The notes beneath the pieces were generated by a model. It was not told where the DNA came from and did no database searches. It saw only the letters and a list, made by a program, of their open reading frames with translations. Below, piece after piece: positions 34,293-43,231 of a stretch of 64,000 bases of DNA (positions within the stretch are counted from its first letter, which is position 1; every line of letters begins with the position of its first letter). A program made the translations under genes and the position numbers. The DNA lies in contig NZ_JASCIS010000002.1 in assembly GCF_029968015.1 (NCBI RefSeq), positions 186,001 through 250,000 of the forward strand, given 5' to 3'. This DNA is from Streptomyces luteolus. Its GTDB lineage: Bacteria > Actinomycetota > Actinomycetes > Streptomycetales > Streptomycetaceae.

Positions 34293-35503
34293 GGCAGCTC
34301 CACGTGCAGGAGTGTAGGTCCGCCCGCCGGGCTGGAGAGACGGAGCCTGCCGTCCGCGGCGGCGACCCGGTCGGCGAGGCCGGTCAGCCCGCTGCCCGCC
34401 CCGGGCTCGGCGCCGCCGGCCCCGTCGTCCGTGACGGTCAGGGTGAGGAGGTTGGTGTGCTGCCGGGCCTGCACGTGGGCGTGGGTTCCGCCGCCGTGCT
34501 TGGCGGCGTTGGTGAGGGCTTCGGAGATCACGAAGTACGCGGTGGTCTCCAGGGGCACGGGCAGCCGGCCGGGCAGGCGGATGTCGACGGTGACCGGCAG
34601 CGCCGAGCGGGCGGCGAGGTTCTCGACCGCGGCGGCCAGACCGTGGTCGGTCAGGGCCTTGGGATGGACGCCTCGGCTCAGGTCCCTCAACTCCTCCACG
34701 GCCAGGGTGAGTTGCGCTTGCGCCTCGGCGAGCCGCGCGGACAGCGGCGAGCCGGGCTCGGCGTCGAGGCGCGCCAGGCCGAGCCGCACGTTGAGGGAGA
34801 CGAGCCGCTGCTGCGCCCCGTCGTGCAGGTCGCGTTCGATGCGCCGCCGCTCCTGGTCGAAGGCGTCGACGAGGCGGGTCCGTGAGGCACGTACGTCGGT
34901 GAGCTGCCGGCCCAGTTCGCTGTCGCGGGGCGCGAGCATGAGGCGGGTGACGGCGGCTCGGGCACCGGCCCAGGCGGTGATGGTGTAGGGCGCGGCGGGC
35001 AGCAGGCACAGCCCGACGACGAGCAGCGGCCAGGCGCCCGGGTCGTCGACGGGCGACAGCATCACCAGGACGGGCACGGCCAGGGCGAAGGCCAGGACGA
35101 GGAAGTCCATCCACCACAGCGCGGTCAAGGACACGGCGGTGAAGCCGAGTTCACGCCAGGTCGCCTGCTCGTGCAGCCGCGTGTGCAGCCAGCCGCGCAC
35201 GCCGGGCCGCTCCGGTGCCCGGTGCGGGTCGGACACCGGGTCCAGGTCGACCAGCCGCAGCCGCCACCGCTCGAACCGGGTGACGACGACACCGGAGAGG
35301 GCCACGCCGAGCAGCAGCACCGCCCCCACCAGCACGATCAGCGAGGCGAACCCGGCGATCAGCAGGCTCACCAGGACGAGGGTCGCGACGGCGCCGAACG
35401 CGACCCCGGACAGCAGGTAGGCCAGGGACCGCCAGGGCCAGCTGGAGCGGAGCAGCTTCAGCGGGTTCTGGGCCAGGGCCTGCCAGGCGTTGCGGTGGCG
35501 CAT
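34283..35503 (-). CDS. sensor histidine kinase, NarX-like
   Basis: A 406-residue kinase with an N-terminal sensor/membrane region (about 30-90 and 130-205), phospho-acceptor His in RRIERDLHDGAQQRL (near 240) and HATPase motifs EALTNAAKHGGG and GSGLTGLADRV. Partner of the overlapping response regulator. ATG 35503 is preceded by an inverted repeat shared with the divergent hydrolase gene. Confidence 0.88.
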   Translation of the reverse strand: MRHRNAWQALAQNPLKLLRSSWPWRSLAYLLSGVAFGAVATLVLVSLLIAGFASLIVLVGAVLLLGVALSGVVVTRFERWRLRLVDLDPVSDPHRAPERPGVRGWLHTRLHEQATWRELGFTAVSLTALWWMDFLVLAFALAVPVLVMLSPVDDPGAWPLLVVGLCLLPAAPYTITAWAGARAAVTRLMLAPRDSELGRQLTDVRASRTRLVDAFDQERRRIERDLHDGAQQRLVSLNVRLGLARLDAEPGSPLSARLAEAQAQLTLAVEELRDLSRGVHPKALTDHGLAAAVENLAARSALPVTVDIRLPGRLPVPLETTAYFVISEALTNAAKHGGGTHAHVQARQHTNLLTLTVTDDGAGGAEPGAGSGLTGLADRVAAADGRLRLSSPAGGPTLLHVELPCR

Positions 35504-35506
35504 CCG

Positions 35507-35559
35507 TCGAAGGTAGCGGCACGGGGATCTTGCGGCAGTAGTGCCCGCACTACCTTCGA
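35507..35559. promoter_or_regulatory. nested palindromes in a divergent control region
   Basis: TCGAAGGTAG (35507-35516) and CTACCTTCGA (35550-35559) form a perfect 10-bp inverted repeat. Inside it lies GTAGTGCCCGCACTAC (35538-35553), with 7-bp arms around CC. The region separates the two-component operon from the hydrolase gene, so it is the likely binding site of the NarL regulator. Confidence 0.6.
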
Positions 35560-35612
35560 ACTCCCCTGTACGCCAATGTGCGAGGGGTGCGCCGGCCGGT
35601 GCACTGGTCGGC

Positions 35613-37145
35613 ATGAGAATCCCCGCTGTCCACTCCCGTACCCGCCGTGGTCTCGCCGCCTTCGCGGCCGCGCTCGGCATCACGGCGGCGACGCTGCTCG
35701 GCGCCGCTCCGGTCCCTGCCGCCGAGCGCGCTCCCGCCTTGAATGCGGCGGCGATCGACCGTTTCCTGCACGACTACGTCGAGGAGACGGGACTGCCGGG
35801 CGCGGTGGTCGCCGTGACCCGGGGCGAGGAGGTGGTGCACTCGGCCGGCTACGGGCACACCGCGTCCGGCCGGGCCATGACCGCGAGCACGCGGGTGCCG
35901 GTGGCGTCGCTGTCCAAGGCCATGACCGCCCTGGCCGTGATGCAGCTCGCCGAGGACGGACTGGTGGAGCTTGACCGGCCGGTGCGCCGCTACCTGCCCG
36001 AGTTCACCCTGGCCGACCCGCGCGCCGAGAAGATCACCGTGCGGCACCTCCTCACCCAGAGCTCGGGCATGGCCGACTCCACGTACCCGGATCTGACGCG
36101 GGCTCAGCCGCACACGCTCAAGGAAGCCGTCGCCGCGATGCGTGACGCGCGCCTCGCCACGGCTCCGGGCGCCCGGCACAGTTACCACAACCCCAACTAC
36201 TTCGTGGCCGCACGCCTCGTCGAGGTCGTCGGCGGACGCCCGTTCGCGGAGTACATGGCCGAAGAGATCTTCCGCCCGCTGCACATGACCCGTACGTCGT
36301 CCGTCGCCGGAACGGAGCAGATGCCCGGACAGGCGCGCGGCCATGTGCGCGCGTACGGGACGACCGTGCCCGTCGACCACCCCCGCTGGTTCGCCGCGGG
36401 CGGCCATGGAGTGGTCACCACCGCCGACGATCTCGCGCGGTGGCTGATCGTCCAGAGCAACCAGGGTGTCTCCGCAGACGGGCGGCGCATCGCCTCCGCG
36501 CGGACCATCGACGTCACGCACACGCCGCCGGCCACGCCACGGGACAGCGACTACGCGATGGGCTGGTCGGTGAACACCCACGAAGGGCCCCGGCGGATCC
36601 AGCACACCGGTCAGCTGCTCACGCACAACTCCATGGCGACGCTGCTGCCGGACAGCGGGACCGGGATCGCCGTCGTCACCAACACCGGCATGCTGTCCGG
36701 GGACGACGCGGCCCAGATCACCCAGGGCCTCGTCGACCTCGCCCAGGGCAAGCGGGCCGAGGTGGCCGAGCCGTTCTCCATGACGGCCGACTGGGTCCTC
36801 GCCGCGCTCACCCTCCTCGCGCTCGCCCTCGGCACCCGTGGTGCGGTCCGCGCCGGACGGTGGGCTCGGCGCACGTCCGGTCGGGCGTGGTGGCGGCTCG
36901 CGCCGCGCGTCCTGCCGTACGCTCTGCCCCCGCTGCTCCTGACCCAACTCGCCGCGCTCGTCGGCCTGTTGATGCGCCGGTCCGGAACACTCGGCCAGGT
37001 CGCGTACGCCTGGCCCGCCCTGGTCGTCTGCACGGCCGCGGCGGCTCTCGCCTCGTCCGTGGTCCTCGCCGCCCGCCTTGTCGCGGTCGTCCGGGTCAGA
37101 GCGAGGCGTACTCCGGGGCGCCTTCGCGCTCGTACGTGCCGATGA
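35613..37145 (+). CDS. beta-lactamase-family serine hydrolase with membrane tail
   Basis: A 510-residue exported protein of the class C beta-lactamase/DD-peptidase fold. Signal peptide at 1-36. Nucleophile Ser in SLSK (SxxK, near 91), Tyr in YHN (near 190), and HTG (KTG-like, near 332). About 110 C-terminal residues contain three to four membrane helices, a layout seen in penicillin-binding-like membrane esterases. Its last 50 bases overlap the convergent reductase gene. Control is probably by the adjacent two-component system. Confidence 0.87.
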   Translation: MRIPAVHSRTRRGLAAFAAALGITAATLLGAAPVPAAERAPALNAAAIDRFLHDYVEETGLPGAVVAVTRGEEVVHSAGYGHTASGRAMTASTRVPVASLSKAMTALAVMQLAEDGLVELDRPVRRYLPEFTLADPRAEKITVRHLLTQSSGMADSTYPDLTRAQPHTLKEAVAAMRDARLATAPGARHSYHNPNYFVAARLVEVVGGRPFAEYMAEEIFRPLHMTRTSSVAGTEQMPGQARGHVRAYGTTVPVDHPRWFAAGGHGVVTTADDLARWLIVQSNQGVSADGRRIASARTIDVTHTPPATPRDSDYAMGWSVNTHEGPRRIQHTGQLLTHNSMATLLPDSGTGIAVVTNTGMLSGDDAAQITQGLVDLAQGKRAEVAEPFSMTADWVLAALTLLALALGTRGAVRAGRWARRTSGRAWWRLAPRVLPYALPPLLLTQLAALVGLLMRRSGTLGQVAYAWPALVVCTAAAALASSVVLAARLVAVVRVRARRTPGRLRARTCR

Positions 37146-37695
37146 CGACTCCCGTGCGGGTGACGCGGGTGTCGGCGTTGCGGAAGGCCGTGGGCAGGGT
37201 GCCCGCCGCGAAGAGGCGCTCTCCGGCGCCGAGCACGACCGGCACCGTGATGAGGTGCACGGTGTCGATCAGCCCGTGCCCGAACAGCGCCCGCGCGAGA
37301 CCGGCGCTGCCGTGCATCTGGAGTTCGCGGCCCGGCTTCTCCTTCAGCGCCGTGACCTCTGCCGCGAGATCGCCGCCGATGACCTGGGCGCCCTCCCAGT
37401 CGGCGCCGGTCAGGGTGGTGCTCGCGACGTACTTCGGCAGGGAGTTGAGGGCCTCGGAGACGGGGTCGCCGCTCTGCTTGGGCCAGTACGCGGCGAAGAT
37501 CTCGTACGTGCGACGGCCGAGGAGGAAGGCGTCCGCGCGCCGGAAGTTCTCGTCGACGAACCCGCTGAAGTCCTCGTCGAAGTACGGCCAGACCCAGCCG
37601 CCCTGGGTGAAGCCGCCGCCGGTGTCCTCGTCGGGCCCGCCGGGGCCCTGCATCACGCCGTCGAGGGTGACCATCTGGGTGAGTGTGAGCTTCAT
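37096..37695 (-). CDS. dihydrofolate reductase-like (RibD C-terminal domain) protein
   Basis: A 199-residue NADPH-dependent reductase-like protein. Start MVTLDGVMQGPGGPDED, then FLLGRRTYEIFAAYWP, LQMHGSAGLARALFG and VVLGAGERLFA, all typical of the RibD_C family. The substrate is unknown. ATG at 37695; the 3' end overlaps the convergent gene. Confidence 0.88.
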   Translation of the reverse strand: MKLTLTQMVTLDGVMQGPGGPDEDTGGGFTQGGWVWPYFDEDFSGFVDENFRRADAFLLGRRTYEIFAAYWPKQSGDPVSEALNSLPKYVASTTLTGADWEGAQVIGGDLAAEVTALKEKPGRELQMHGSAGLARALFGHGLIDTVHLITVPVVLGAGERLFAAGTLPTAFRNADTRVTRTGVVIGTYEREGAPEYASL

Positions 37696-37878
37696 GACCC
37701 GTCCCGTTGTCTCGTGAGCGCCGCTGTCACCAGGAATGACCGCCCGCCCACCGGAAACTCATCGCTCACCCGCACCCCGGGATGCCCTGTCCGATTCCCG
37801 CCAGCGCCCCCGCGGCCCGCCCGCTGTACTTGAACACGCAAGCACAACAACACGGCGGATACAGCAAGGAGTACGGAT

Positions 37879-38610
37879 ATGAGCGGCAAGGTGGCACTCG
37901 TGACGGGCGGCAGCCGGGGCATCGGCGCGGCGATCGCGCTGAAGCTCGCGGAGGACGGCGCCGATGTGGCGATCACCTACGTACGGGACGAGGCCGCGGC
38001 CCAGGACGTCGTCGGCAAGATCGAGGCGACGGGACGGCGGGGTCTCGCGATCCGGGCGGACGCGGCCGACGCGGCAGCCGCCGTGGCGGTGGTGGAGCGC
38101 ACGGTCGGCGCGTTCGGCCGGCTCGACGTGCTCGTGAACAACGTGGGCGTCGGCGTGCTCGGCCCGCTGGACGACCTCGCGCTCGACACGGTCGACCGGG
38201 TCCTCGACGTCAACGTGCGCTCGGTGTTCCTGACCTCGCAGGCCGCGGCCGCGCGGCTCGGACCCGGCGGCCGGATCGTGACGGTCGGCAGCTGCATGGC
38301 GCAGCGCGTACCGGGCCCCGGCGGGACGCTGTACGCGACGAGCAAGGCCGCGCTGATCGGCCTGACCAAGGCGCTCGCACGGGAGTTGGGCGGGCGCGGC
38401 ATCACCGCGAACCTGGTGCACCCGGGCCCGATCGACACCGACATGAACCCGGCGGACGGCCCGTTCGCCGAGGCGCAGAGCGCGATGACGGCCCTGGGCC
38501 GCTACGGCTCGGCCACCGAAGTCGCCTCCATGGTGGGCTACTTGGCGGGCGCGGAGGCCGCGTACGTCACCGGCGCGGAGTTCTCCGTCGACGGCGGGCA
38601 CGCGGCGTAA
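37879..38610 (+). CDS. short-chain dehydrogenase/reductase
   Basis: A 243-residue classical SDR. Cofactor loop TGGSRGIGAAIA (residues 9-20), NNVG near 91, catalytic Ser in VGSCMA and YATSK (Tyr/Lys near 155/159), and the end VTGAEFSVDGG. Substrate unknown. AAGGAG lies eight bases before the ATG. A strong terminator follows. Confidence 0.9.
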   Translation: MSGKVALVTGGSRGIGAAIALKLAEDGADVAITYVRDEAAAQDVVGKIEATGRRGLAIRADAADAAAAVAVVERTVGAFGRLDVLVNNVGVGVLGPLDDLALDTVDRVLDVNVRSVFLTSQAAAARLGPGGRIVTVGSCMAQRVPGPGGTLYATSKAALIGLTKALARELGGRGITANLVHPGPIDTDMNPADGPFAEAQSAMTALGRYGSATEVASMVGYLAGAEAAYVTGAEFSVDGGHAA

Positions 38611-38627
38611 GCCTCCGGAAAGGCGGA

Positions 38628-38663
38628 TGGGGCGCGCCGGGGCTGTCCTCCCGGCGCGCCCCA
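38628..38663. terminator. strong bidirectional terminator
   Basis: TGGGGCGCGCCGGG (38628-38641) pairs perfectly with CCCGGCGCGCCCCA (38650-38663) across an 8-nt loop between the convergent SDR and allantoicase genes. Confidence 0.9.
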
Positions 38664-38679
38664 GGGGCGGTGCGTGTCG

Positions 38680-39816
38680 TCAGCCGCCCAGCTCCTGGTG
38701 ACGGGCGGCGAGGCGGGCCGCGCCGTCCTCGGTCAGGGAACCGAAGAGACGGAGGCGGGAGATGCCGCCGTCGGGGTAGATGTCGATGCGGACGTGCGTG
38801 CCCTTGGCCGCCGTGTCGAGCACGAACCGGTGGTTGGTGTCGGGCTGCAGGCGGGTGCGGGGAAGGACCTCGGTCCACTCGCCGGACTCGCCGTCCTTCA
38901 CCGAAAGCGCGGCCCAGCCGGCCGAGTTGCCCTTGAGGTACGCGGTGTCGATCTCGACGGCGCGGATCTCGGACTGCTGGACCAGCTGGTAGCGGATCCA
39001 GTCGTTGCCCTTGTCGCGGCGGCGGCGGGTCTCCCAGCCGTCGTCCATCTTGCGGGAGCGGCCCGGCTGGATGGTGTTGGTGGCCGGGGAGTAGAACCGG
39101 TCGGAGGCGTCCTCGACCTGGCCGCCGTTCTCCAGGGCGACCACGTCGAACGTGCCGAGGGCGGCGAGCCACTTCGGGTCCGGCACGACCTCGCCGTAGA
39201 CCCGCAGGCGGGCGATGCCGCCGTCGGGGTGCTGGTTGACGCGCAGGTGCGTGAAGCGCTGCTCGGCGGTGACCTCGAAGCCGTTGGCCGCGTGGCCGCC
39301 GACGGCGGTGCGCGGGACGAGCGTCGTCCACTTCACGTCGCCGGAGAGCAGCTCGTCGGGCGTGGGCGAGCCCTCGACGTTGGCGCCCTCGATGGACACG
39401 GCCTGCGGGTAGTTGCCGCGGAAGTGGGCGGTGTCGACGACGATGCCGCGGATGACGCCGGGGGCGCCGAGGCGGACGAGCGCCCAGTCGTGGTCCTCGT
39501 CGGTGGGGTGCGGGACCTCGGCCGAGACACCGCGCCGACGGCGGGTCTCCCAGCCGTCCATGATCTTGCCCTTGTGGCCGAAGTGCTCCGGGTCGAACTC
39601 GGCGGCCTCGGGCTTGAGCAGGTTCTCCCGCTCGGCGAAGAACTCGTCGTTGGCGGCGATGACACCCGCGCCGAGCTGGCGGTCGGCCAGGTTGGCGTAC
39701 TGGGTGAAGGGAAACCCCGACGGACCAGGGGTGCGGTAGTCGGCGTACGGCTCGCCGCCGCCGTAGGGGCTCGCGTCGCCGGTGAAGGTGGCCAAACCGG
39801 AATTATTCTGCGCCAC
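38680..39816 (-). CDS. alc: allantoicase
   Basis: A 378-residue enzyme that hydrolyses allantoate to ureidoglycolate and urea. It has two similar halves, each with a MDGWETRRRR or MDDGWETRRRR core and an IDTAYLKGN or VDTAHFRGN strand, as in bacterial and yeast allantoicases. GTG 39816 has a GGA-rich ribosome-binding site. It starts five bases after the allantoinase stop, so the two form one operon. Confidence 0.93.
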   Translation of the reverse strand: MAQNNSGLATFTGDASPYGGGEPYADYRTPGPSGFPFTQYANLADRQLGAGVIAANDEFFAERENLLKPEAAEFDPEHFGHKGKIMDGWETRRRRGVSAEVPHPTDEDHDWALVRLGAPGVIRGIVVDTAHFRGNYPQAVSIEGANVEGSPTPDELLSGDVKWTTLVPRTAVGGHAANGFEVTAEQRFTHLRVNQHPDGGIARLRVYGEVVPDPKWLAALGTFDVVALENGGQVEDASDRFYSPATNTIQPGRSRKMDDGWETRRRRDKGNDWIRYQLVQQSEIRAVEIDTAYLKGNSAGWAALSVKDGESGEWTEVLPRTRLQPDTNHRFVLDTAAKGTHVRIDIYPDGGISRLRLFGSLTEDGAARLAARHQELGG

Positions 39817-39821
39817 GGGGA

Positions 39822-41159
39822 TCAGTTCTTCCTTTCGAGGAGTCGGCCGGAGGGCACGGTGAATTCGCCGCCCGCGTGGATGCGCCGGCCGCGCAGCCAG
39901 GTGGACTTCACGACGCCGTGCAGGGTCTTGCCCGCGTACGCGGTGACCTTGTTGCGGTGCTGGAGTCCGGCGGGGTCGACGGTGAAGGTCTCGTCGGGCG
40001 CGAGGACCGCGAAGTCGGCGTCGCGGCCGGCCTCGATGGCGCCCTTCTGGTCCAGGCCGACCAGCTCGGACGTACGCGCCGACATCCAGCGCACCACGTC
40101 GTCGAGCGAGTGGCCGCGCTCGCGGGCCGCCGTCCAGATGGCCGGGAGGCTGAGCTGGAGGCCGGAGATGCCGCCCCAGGCGGTGGCGAAGTCGTCGGTC
40201 TTCAGGTCGGCGGTGGACGGCGAGTGGTCGGTGACGATGCAGTCGACGGTGCCGTCGGCGAGCGCCTGCCACAGCAGGTCCTGGTTGGCGCCCTCGCGGA
40301 TGGGCGGGCAGCACTTGAACTCGCTCGCGCCGTCCGGGACTTCCTCGGCGGTCAGGGTGAGGTAGTGCGGGCAGGTCTCGACGGTGAGCTTGACGCCCTC
40401 GGCCTTGGCGGCGGCGATCAGCGGCAGCGCGTCGGAGGACGACAGGTGCAGCACGTGCACGCGGGCGTTCAGGCGCTTGGCGGTCTCGATGAGGCCCTTG
40501 ATCGCCGCGTCCTCGGAGATCCGCGGCCGGGTCTGCAGGTAGTCGCCGTACTTGGGGCCGCTCAGGTGCGGGGCGGAGTCCAGCTCGTGCGGGTCCTCGG
40601 CGTGCACGATGAGCAGTCCGCCGAACCCGGCGATCTCCCCCATGGACGCGGCGAGCTGCTCGCGGTCGAGGTGCGGGAACTCGTCGACGCCGGAGGGCGA
40701 GAGGAAGCACTTGAAGCCGTAGACGCCGGCGTCGTGCAGGGGCTTGAGGTCCGCCACGTTGTCCGGGAGCGCGCCGCCCCAGAAGCCGATGTCGATGTGC
40801 GCCTTGGCGGCGGCGACTTCCTGCTTCGTCCGCAGGTTGTCGACCGTCGTGGTCGGCGGCAGGGAGTTGAGGGGCATGTCCACGAGGGTGGTGATGCCGC
40901 CGGCGGCCGCGGCGCGGGTGGCGGTCCAGAAGCCCTCCCACTCGGTGCGGCCGGGGTCGTTCACGTGGACGTGGGTGTCGACGATGCCGGGGAGCAGCGC
41001 GTCGTCCCCGAAGTCCTCGAGCCGGGCGCCTTCGGGGACCTCGGTCTCGTACGGAAGGACGGCTGCGATCTTCCCGTCGGCGACGGCGACGGAGGCGGCG
41101 CGCGTGCCCTCGGGGGTGACGACTCGCGTCGAGCGAAGGACCAGTTCCACGTCGGACAC
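39822..41159 (-). CDS. allB: allantoinase
   Basis: A 445-residue amidohydrolase that opens the allantoin ring. Metal ligands are in DTHVHVND (near 58), the carbamylated Lys in GFKCFLS (near 148), His in VHAED and HVLHLS, and Asp in TDHSPS (near 315). GTG 41159 with GAGGGG upstream. First gene of the allB-alc operon, controlled from an operator-bearing promoter 40 bp upstream. Confidence 0.93.
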   Translation of the reverse strand: MSDVELVLRSTRVVTPEGTRAASVAVADGKIAAVLPYETEVPEGARLEDFGDDALLPGIVDTHVHVNDPGRTEWEGFWTATRAAAAGGITTLVDMPLNSLPPTTTVDNLRTKQEVAAAKAHIDIGFWGGALPDNVADLKPLHDAGVYGFKCFLSPSGVDEFPHLDREQLAASMGEIAGFGGLLIVHAEDPHELDSAPHLSGPKYGDYLQTRPRISEDAAIKGLIETAKRLNARVHVLHLSSSDALPLIAAAKAEGVKLTVETCPHYLTLTAEEVPDGASEFKCCPPIREGANQDLLWQALADGTVDCIVTDHSPSTADLKTDDFATAWGGISGLQLSLPAIWTAARERGHSLDDVVRWMSARTSELVGLDQKGAIEAGRDADFAVLAPDETFTVDPAGLQHRNKVTAYAGKTLHGVVKSTWLRGRRIHAGGEFTVPSGRLLERKN

Positions 41160-41193
41160 CCGTTTCCCCTCTCTTCCTCTTCCGCGGCTCTGT

Positions 41194-41234
41194 CGAGTAC
41201 GGAAGGGGGTATTGGTATTCAACAATCTGTTGAA
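41194..41234 (-). promoter_or_regulatory. allB promoter with AllR-type operator
   Basis: On the minus strand, TTGAAT (41217-41222), a 17-bp spacer, then TACTCG (41194-41199). A near-operator palindrome TTCAACAATCTGTTGAA (41218-41234; perfect 7-bp arms, 3-bp centre) covers the -35 box, so a bound repressor would block RNA polymerase. Confidence 0.7.
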
Positions 41235-41318
41235 CGAATCTTCACCGCGCCGTCCGGCCCAGTCAAGACCCCCCGAGCGCACCCGGAGGGCTTCGTTCCG
41301 GTTCTCTACCCAGACTAG

Positions 41319-41350
41319 AGCTTTCCATGAAGCGAAAGCTATATTTCGCT
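41319..41350. promoter_or_regulatory. overlapping palindromes upstream of allR
   Basis: AGCTTTC (41319-41325) pairs with GAAAGCT (41334-41340), and the same core takes part in AGCGAAAGCTATATTTCGCT (41331-41350). The shared middle means the two inverted repeats are mutually exclusive or bind two dimers side by side. A TATACT -10-like box follows at 41359-41364. Confidence 0.55.
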
Positions 41351-41458
41351 ACGCAGAATATACTTACGTACAAGACCGGGCCACCGGGCACCCGCACGCG
41401 AGGAACCGACGGGTAGGCTGCACGTCCGCCTGCTCCTGAGCACCGAAAGGACCGCGCC

Positions 41459-42265
41459 GTGCCGACGTCCAACGCCAGCGACGCCTCCACCGAAAGCGCC
41501 TCCAAGCCCGCCGCCAGCGGTGGAGTCCAGTCACTTGAGCGCGCCTTCGACCTGCTCGAGCGCATGGCGGACGCGGGGGGCGAGGTCGGCCTGAGCGAAC
41601 TCTCCGCGAGCAGCGGTCTGCCGCTGCCGACCATCCACCGCCTGATGCGCACCCTTGTCGCCACCGGGTACGTCCGCCAGCAGCCCAACCGCCGCTACAG
41701 CCTGGGCCCCCGCCTGATCCGCCTCGGCGAATCCGCCTCCCGCCTCCTCGGCACCTGGGCACGGCCCTACCTCGCCCGCCTGGTCGAGGAGACCGGCGAG
41801 ACGGCGAACATGGCGCTGCTCGACGGCGACGAGATCGTGTACGTGGCGCAGGTGCCGTCCAAGCACTCGATGCGGATGTTCACGGAGGTCGGGCGCCGCG
41901 TCCTGCCGCACTCCACCGGTGTGGGCAAGGCGCTGCTCGCCGGCACGCCCGCCGAGGAGGTCCGCGCCCTGCTCTCTCGTACGGGCATGCCCGCCGCGAC
42001 GGAGAAGACCATCACCACACCGGAGGGGTTCCTCGACGCGCTCGCCGAGGTCCGCCAGGCGGGGTACGCGGTGGACGACAACGAGCAGGAGATCGGCGTC
42101 CGCTGCCTCGCGGTCCCGGTCCCCGACTCCCCCACGGCGGCGGCCATCTCCATCTCCGGCCCGGCCGGCCGCGTCACCGAGGCCGCCACGGAGAAGATCG
42201 TCCCGATCCTCCAGCAGGTCGCGGCGGAGCTGTCGGTGGCCCTGGCGAACACGAACGGGTCCTGA
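41459..42265 (+). CDS. allR: IclR-family regulator (AllR)
   Basis: A 268-residue regulator: winged HTH at about 22-85 (GLSELSASSGLPLPTIHRLMRTLV) and IclR effector domain at about 95-260 (GKALLAGTPAEEV, DDNEQEIGVRCLAVPV). Divergent from allB-alc. By gene order and family it is the AllR repressor of allantoin catabolism, which in S. coelicolor controls this operon, as I recall, through allantoin or glyoxylate-type ligands. GTG 41459 with AAAGGA upstream. Confidence 0.9.
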   Translation: MPTSNASDASTESASKPAASGGVQSLERAFDLLERMADAGGEVGLSELSASSGLPLPTIHRLMRTLVATGYVRQQPNRRYSLGPRLIRLGESASRLLGTWARPYLARLVEETGETANMALLDGDEIVYVAQVPSKHSMRMFTEVGRRVLPHSTGVGKALLAGTPAEEVRALLSRTGMPAATEKTITTPEGFLDALAEVRQAGYAVDDNEQEIGVRCLAVPVPDSPTAAAISISGPAGRVTEAATEKIVPILQQVAAELSVALANTNGS

Positions 42266-42338
42266 GGGGCCCGGAGTCCGGGTCTCCGGACACCGACTGA
42301 CGCAAGCGGACGGGCCCGAGCACGCCGAAGCGACCGGC

Positions 42339-42505
42339 GGGCTACGGGCCCGTCCGCACCTCCGGAGGGCTTCGGACCCGTCCGCACCTCCGGGGGGCTA
42401 CGGGCTCGTCCGTGCCTCCGGCGGGCTTCGGACCCGTCCGCACCTCCGGCGGGCTTCGGGCCCGTCCGTGCCTCCGAACGGCTTCGGGCTGGTGCGTGCG
42501 TACGG
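42339..42505. repeat. 28-bp tandem repeat, about six copies
   Basis: Units begin at 42339, 42367, 42395, 42423, 42451 and 42479 and share GGGCTTCGGACCCGTCCG and CACCTCCGG. Each carries an imperfect CGGAC/GTCCG hairpin. The array fills the gap between the convergent allR and ABC ATPase genes and may act as a terminator. Confidence 0.9.
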
Positions 42506-42547
42506 CCCACCCCGGAGCCCGACCGCGCGTACGGCCGGGCCGGTGCG

Positions 42548-43231
42548 TCAGTGTGTGGCGGTGGGCAGGTGGAGGTGGCCGTCGTGGACCTCTGCTGTCT
42601 GGTCGACGGCGGTGAGGTGGGTGCGGTCGTGGGTGACCAGGACCGTGGCGGTCGCCCGCTGATGGGTGAGCCGGGTGATCAACTCGATGACGGCGGCGCC
42701 GCGTTCGTGGTCGAGGGCGCTGGTGGGCTCGTCGACCAGGAGCACGGTGGGGTCGTTCATCAGGGCGCGGGCGATGTTGACCCGCTGACGCTGACCGCCC
42801 GAGAGCTGGTGGGGCCGCCGCCGGGCCTGGTCCACCAGGCCGACCGCGTCGAGGAGTTCGAGGGCGCGGGTGCGGGCACCGGCCGGTCGGCGGCCGTCGA
42901 TCTGGGCCATGACCTGGAGCTGTTCGACCGCGGTGAGCGACGGCACCAGGTTGGGCTGCTGGAAGACGATCCCGATCTTGTGCCGGCGCAGCTCGGCCAG
43001 CTCCGCGCGGGTCATTCCGGTGGTGGTGGTGCCGTCGACGGTCACGGTGCCGGTGTCGGGCGTGATGAGGGTGGCGGCCACGGCGAGGAGGCTGGACTTT
43101 CCGGAGCCCGAGGGCCCCACCACGGCGGTCAGGCTGCCCTTCGGCACGTCGAGGCCGACCCCGTCCAGGGCGGTCAGACGGCTGTCGCCGTCGGGGTAGG
43201 TCAGGGTGATGTCGGTCAGGTTCAGGCTCAT
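42548..43231 (-). CDS. ABC exporter ATP-binding protein, LolD/MacB type
   Basis: A 227-residue ATPase: Walker A GPSGSGKSS (near 39), Q-loop VFQQPNLVPSLTAVEQ, signature LSGGQRQRVNIARAL, Walker B VLLVDEPTSALD, H-loop LVTHD. Partner of the FtsX-like permease whose stop overlaps its ATG. The divergent two-component system suggests control in response to envelope or antibiotic stress. Confidence 0.9.
   Translation of the reverse strand: MSLNLTDITLTYPDGDSRLTALDGVGLDVPKGSLTAVVGPSGSGKSSLLAVAATLITPDTGTVTVDGTTTTGMTRAELAELRRHKIGIVFQQPNLVPSLTAVEQLQVMAQIDGRRPAGARTRALELLDAVGLVDQARRRPHQLSGGQRQRVNIARALMNDPTVLLVDEPTSALDHERGAAVIELITRLTHQRATATVLVTHDRTHLTAVDQTAEVHDGHLHLPTATH

Noticed and set aside
42339..42505. 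CRISPR-like array of 28-bp repeats
   Set aside because: The units are directly contiguous with no spacers and no cas genes nearby.
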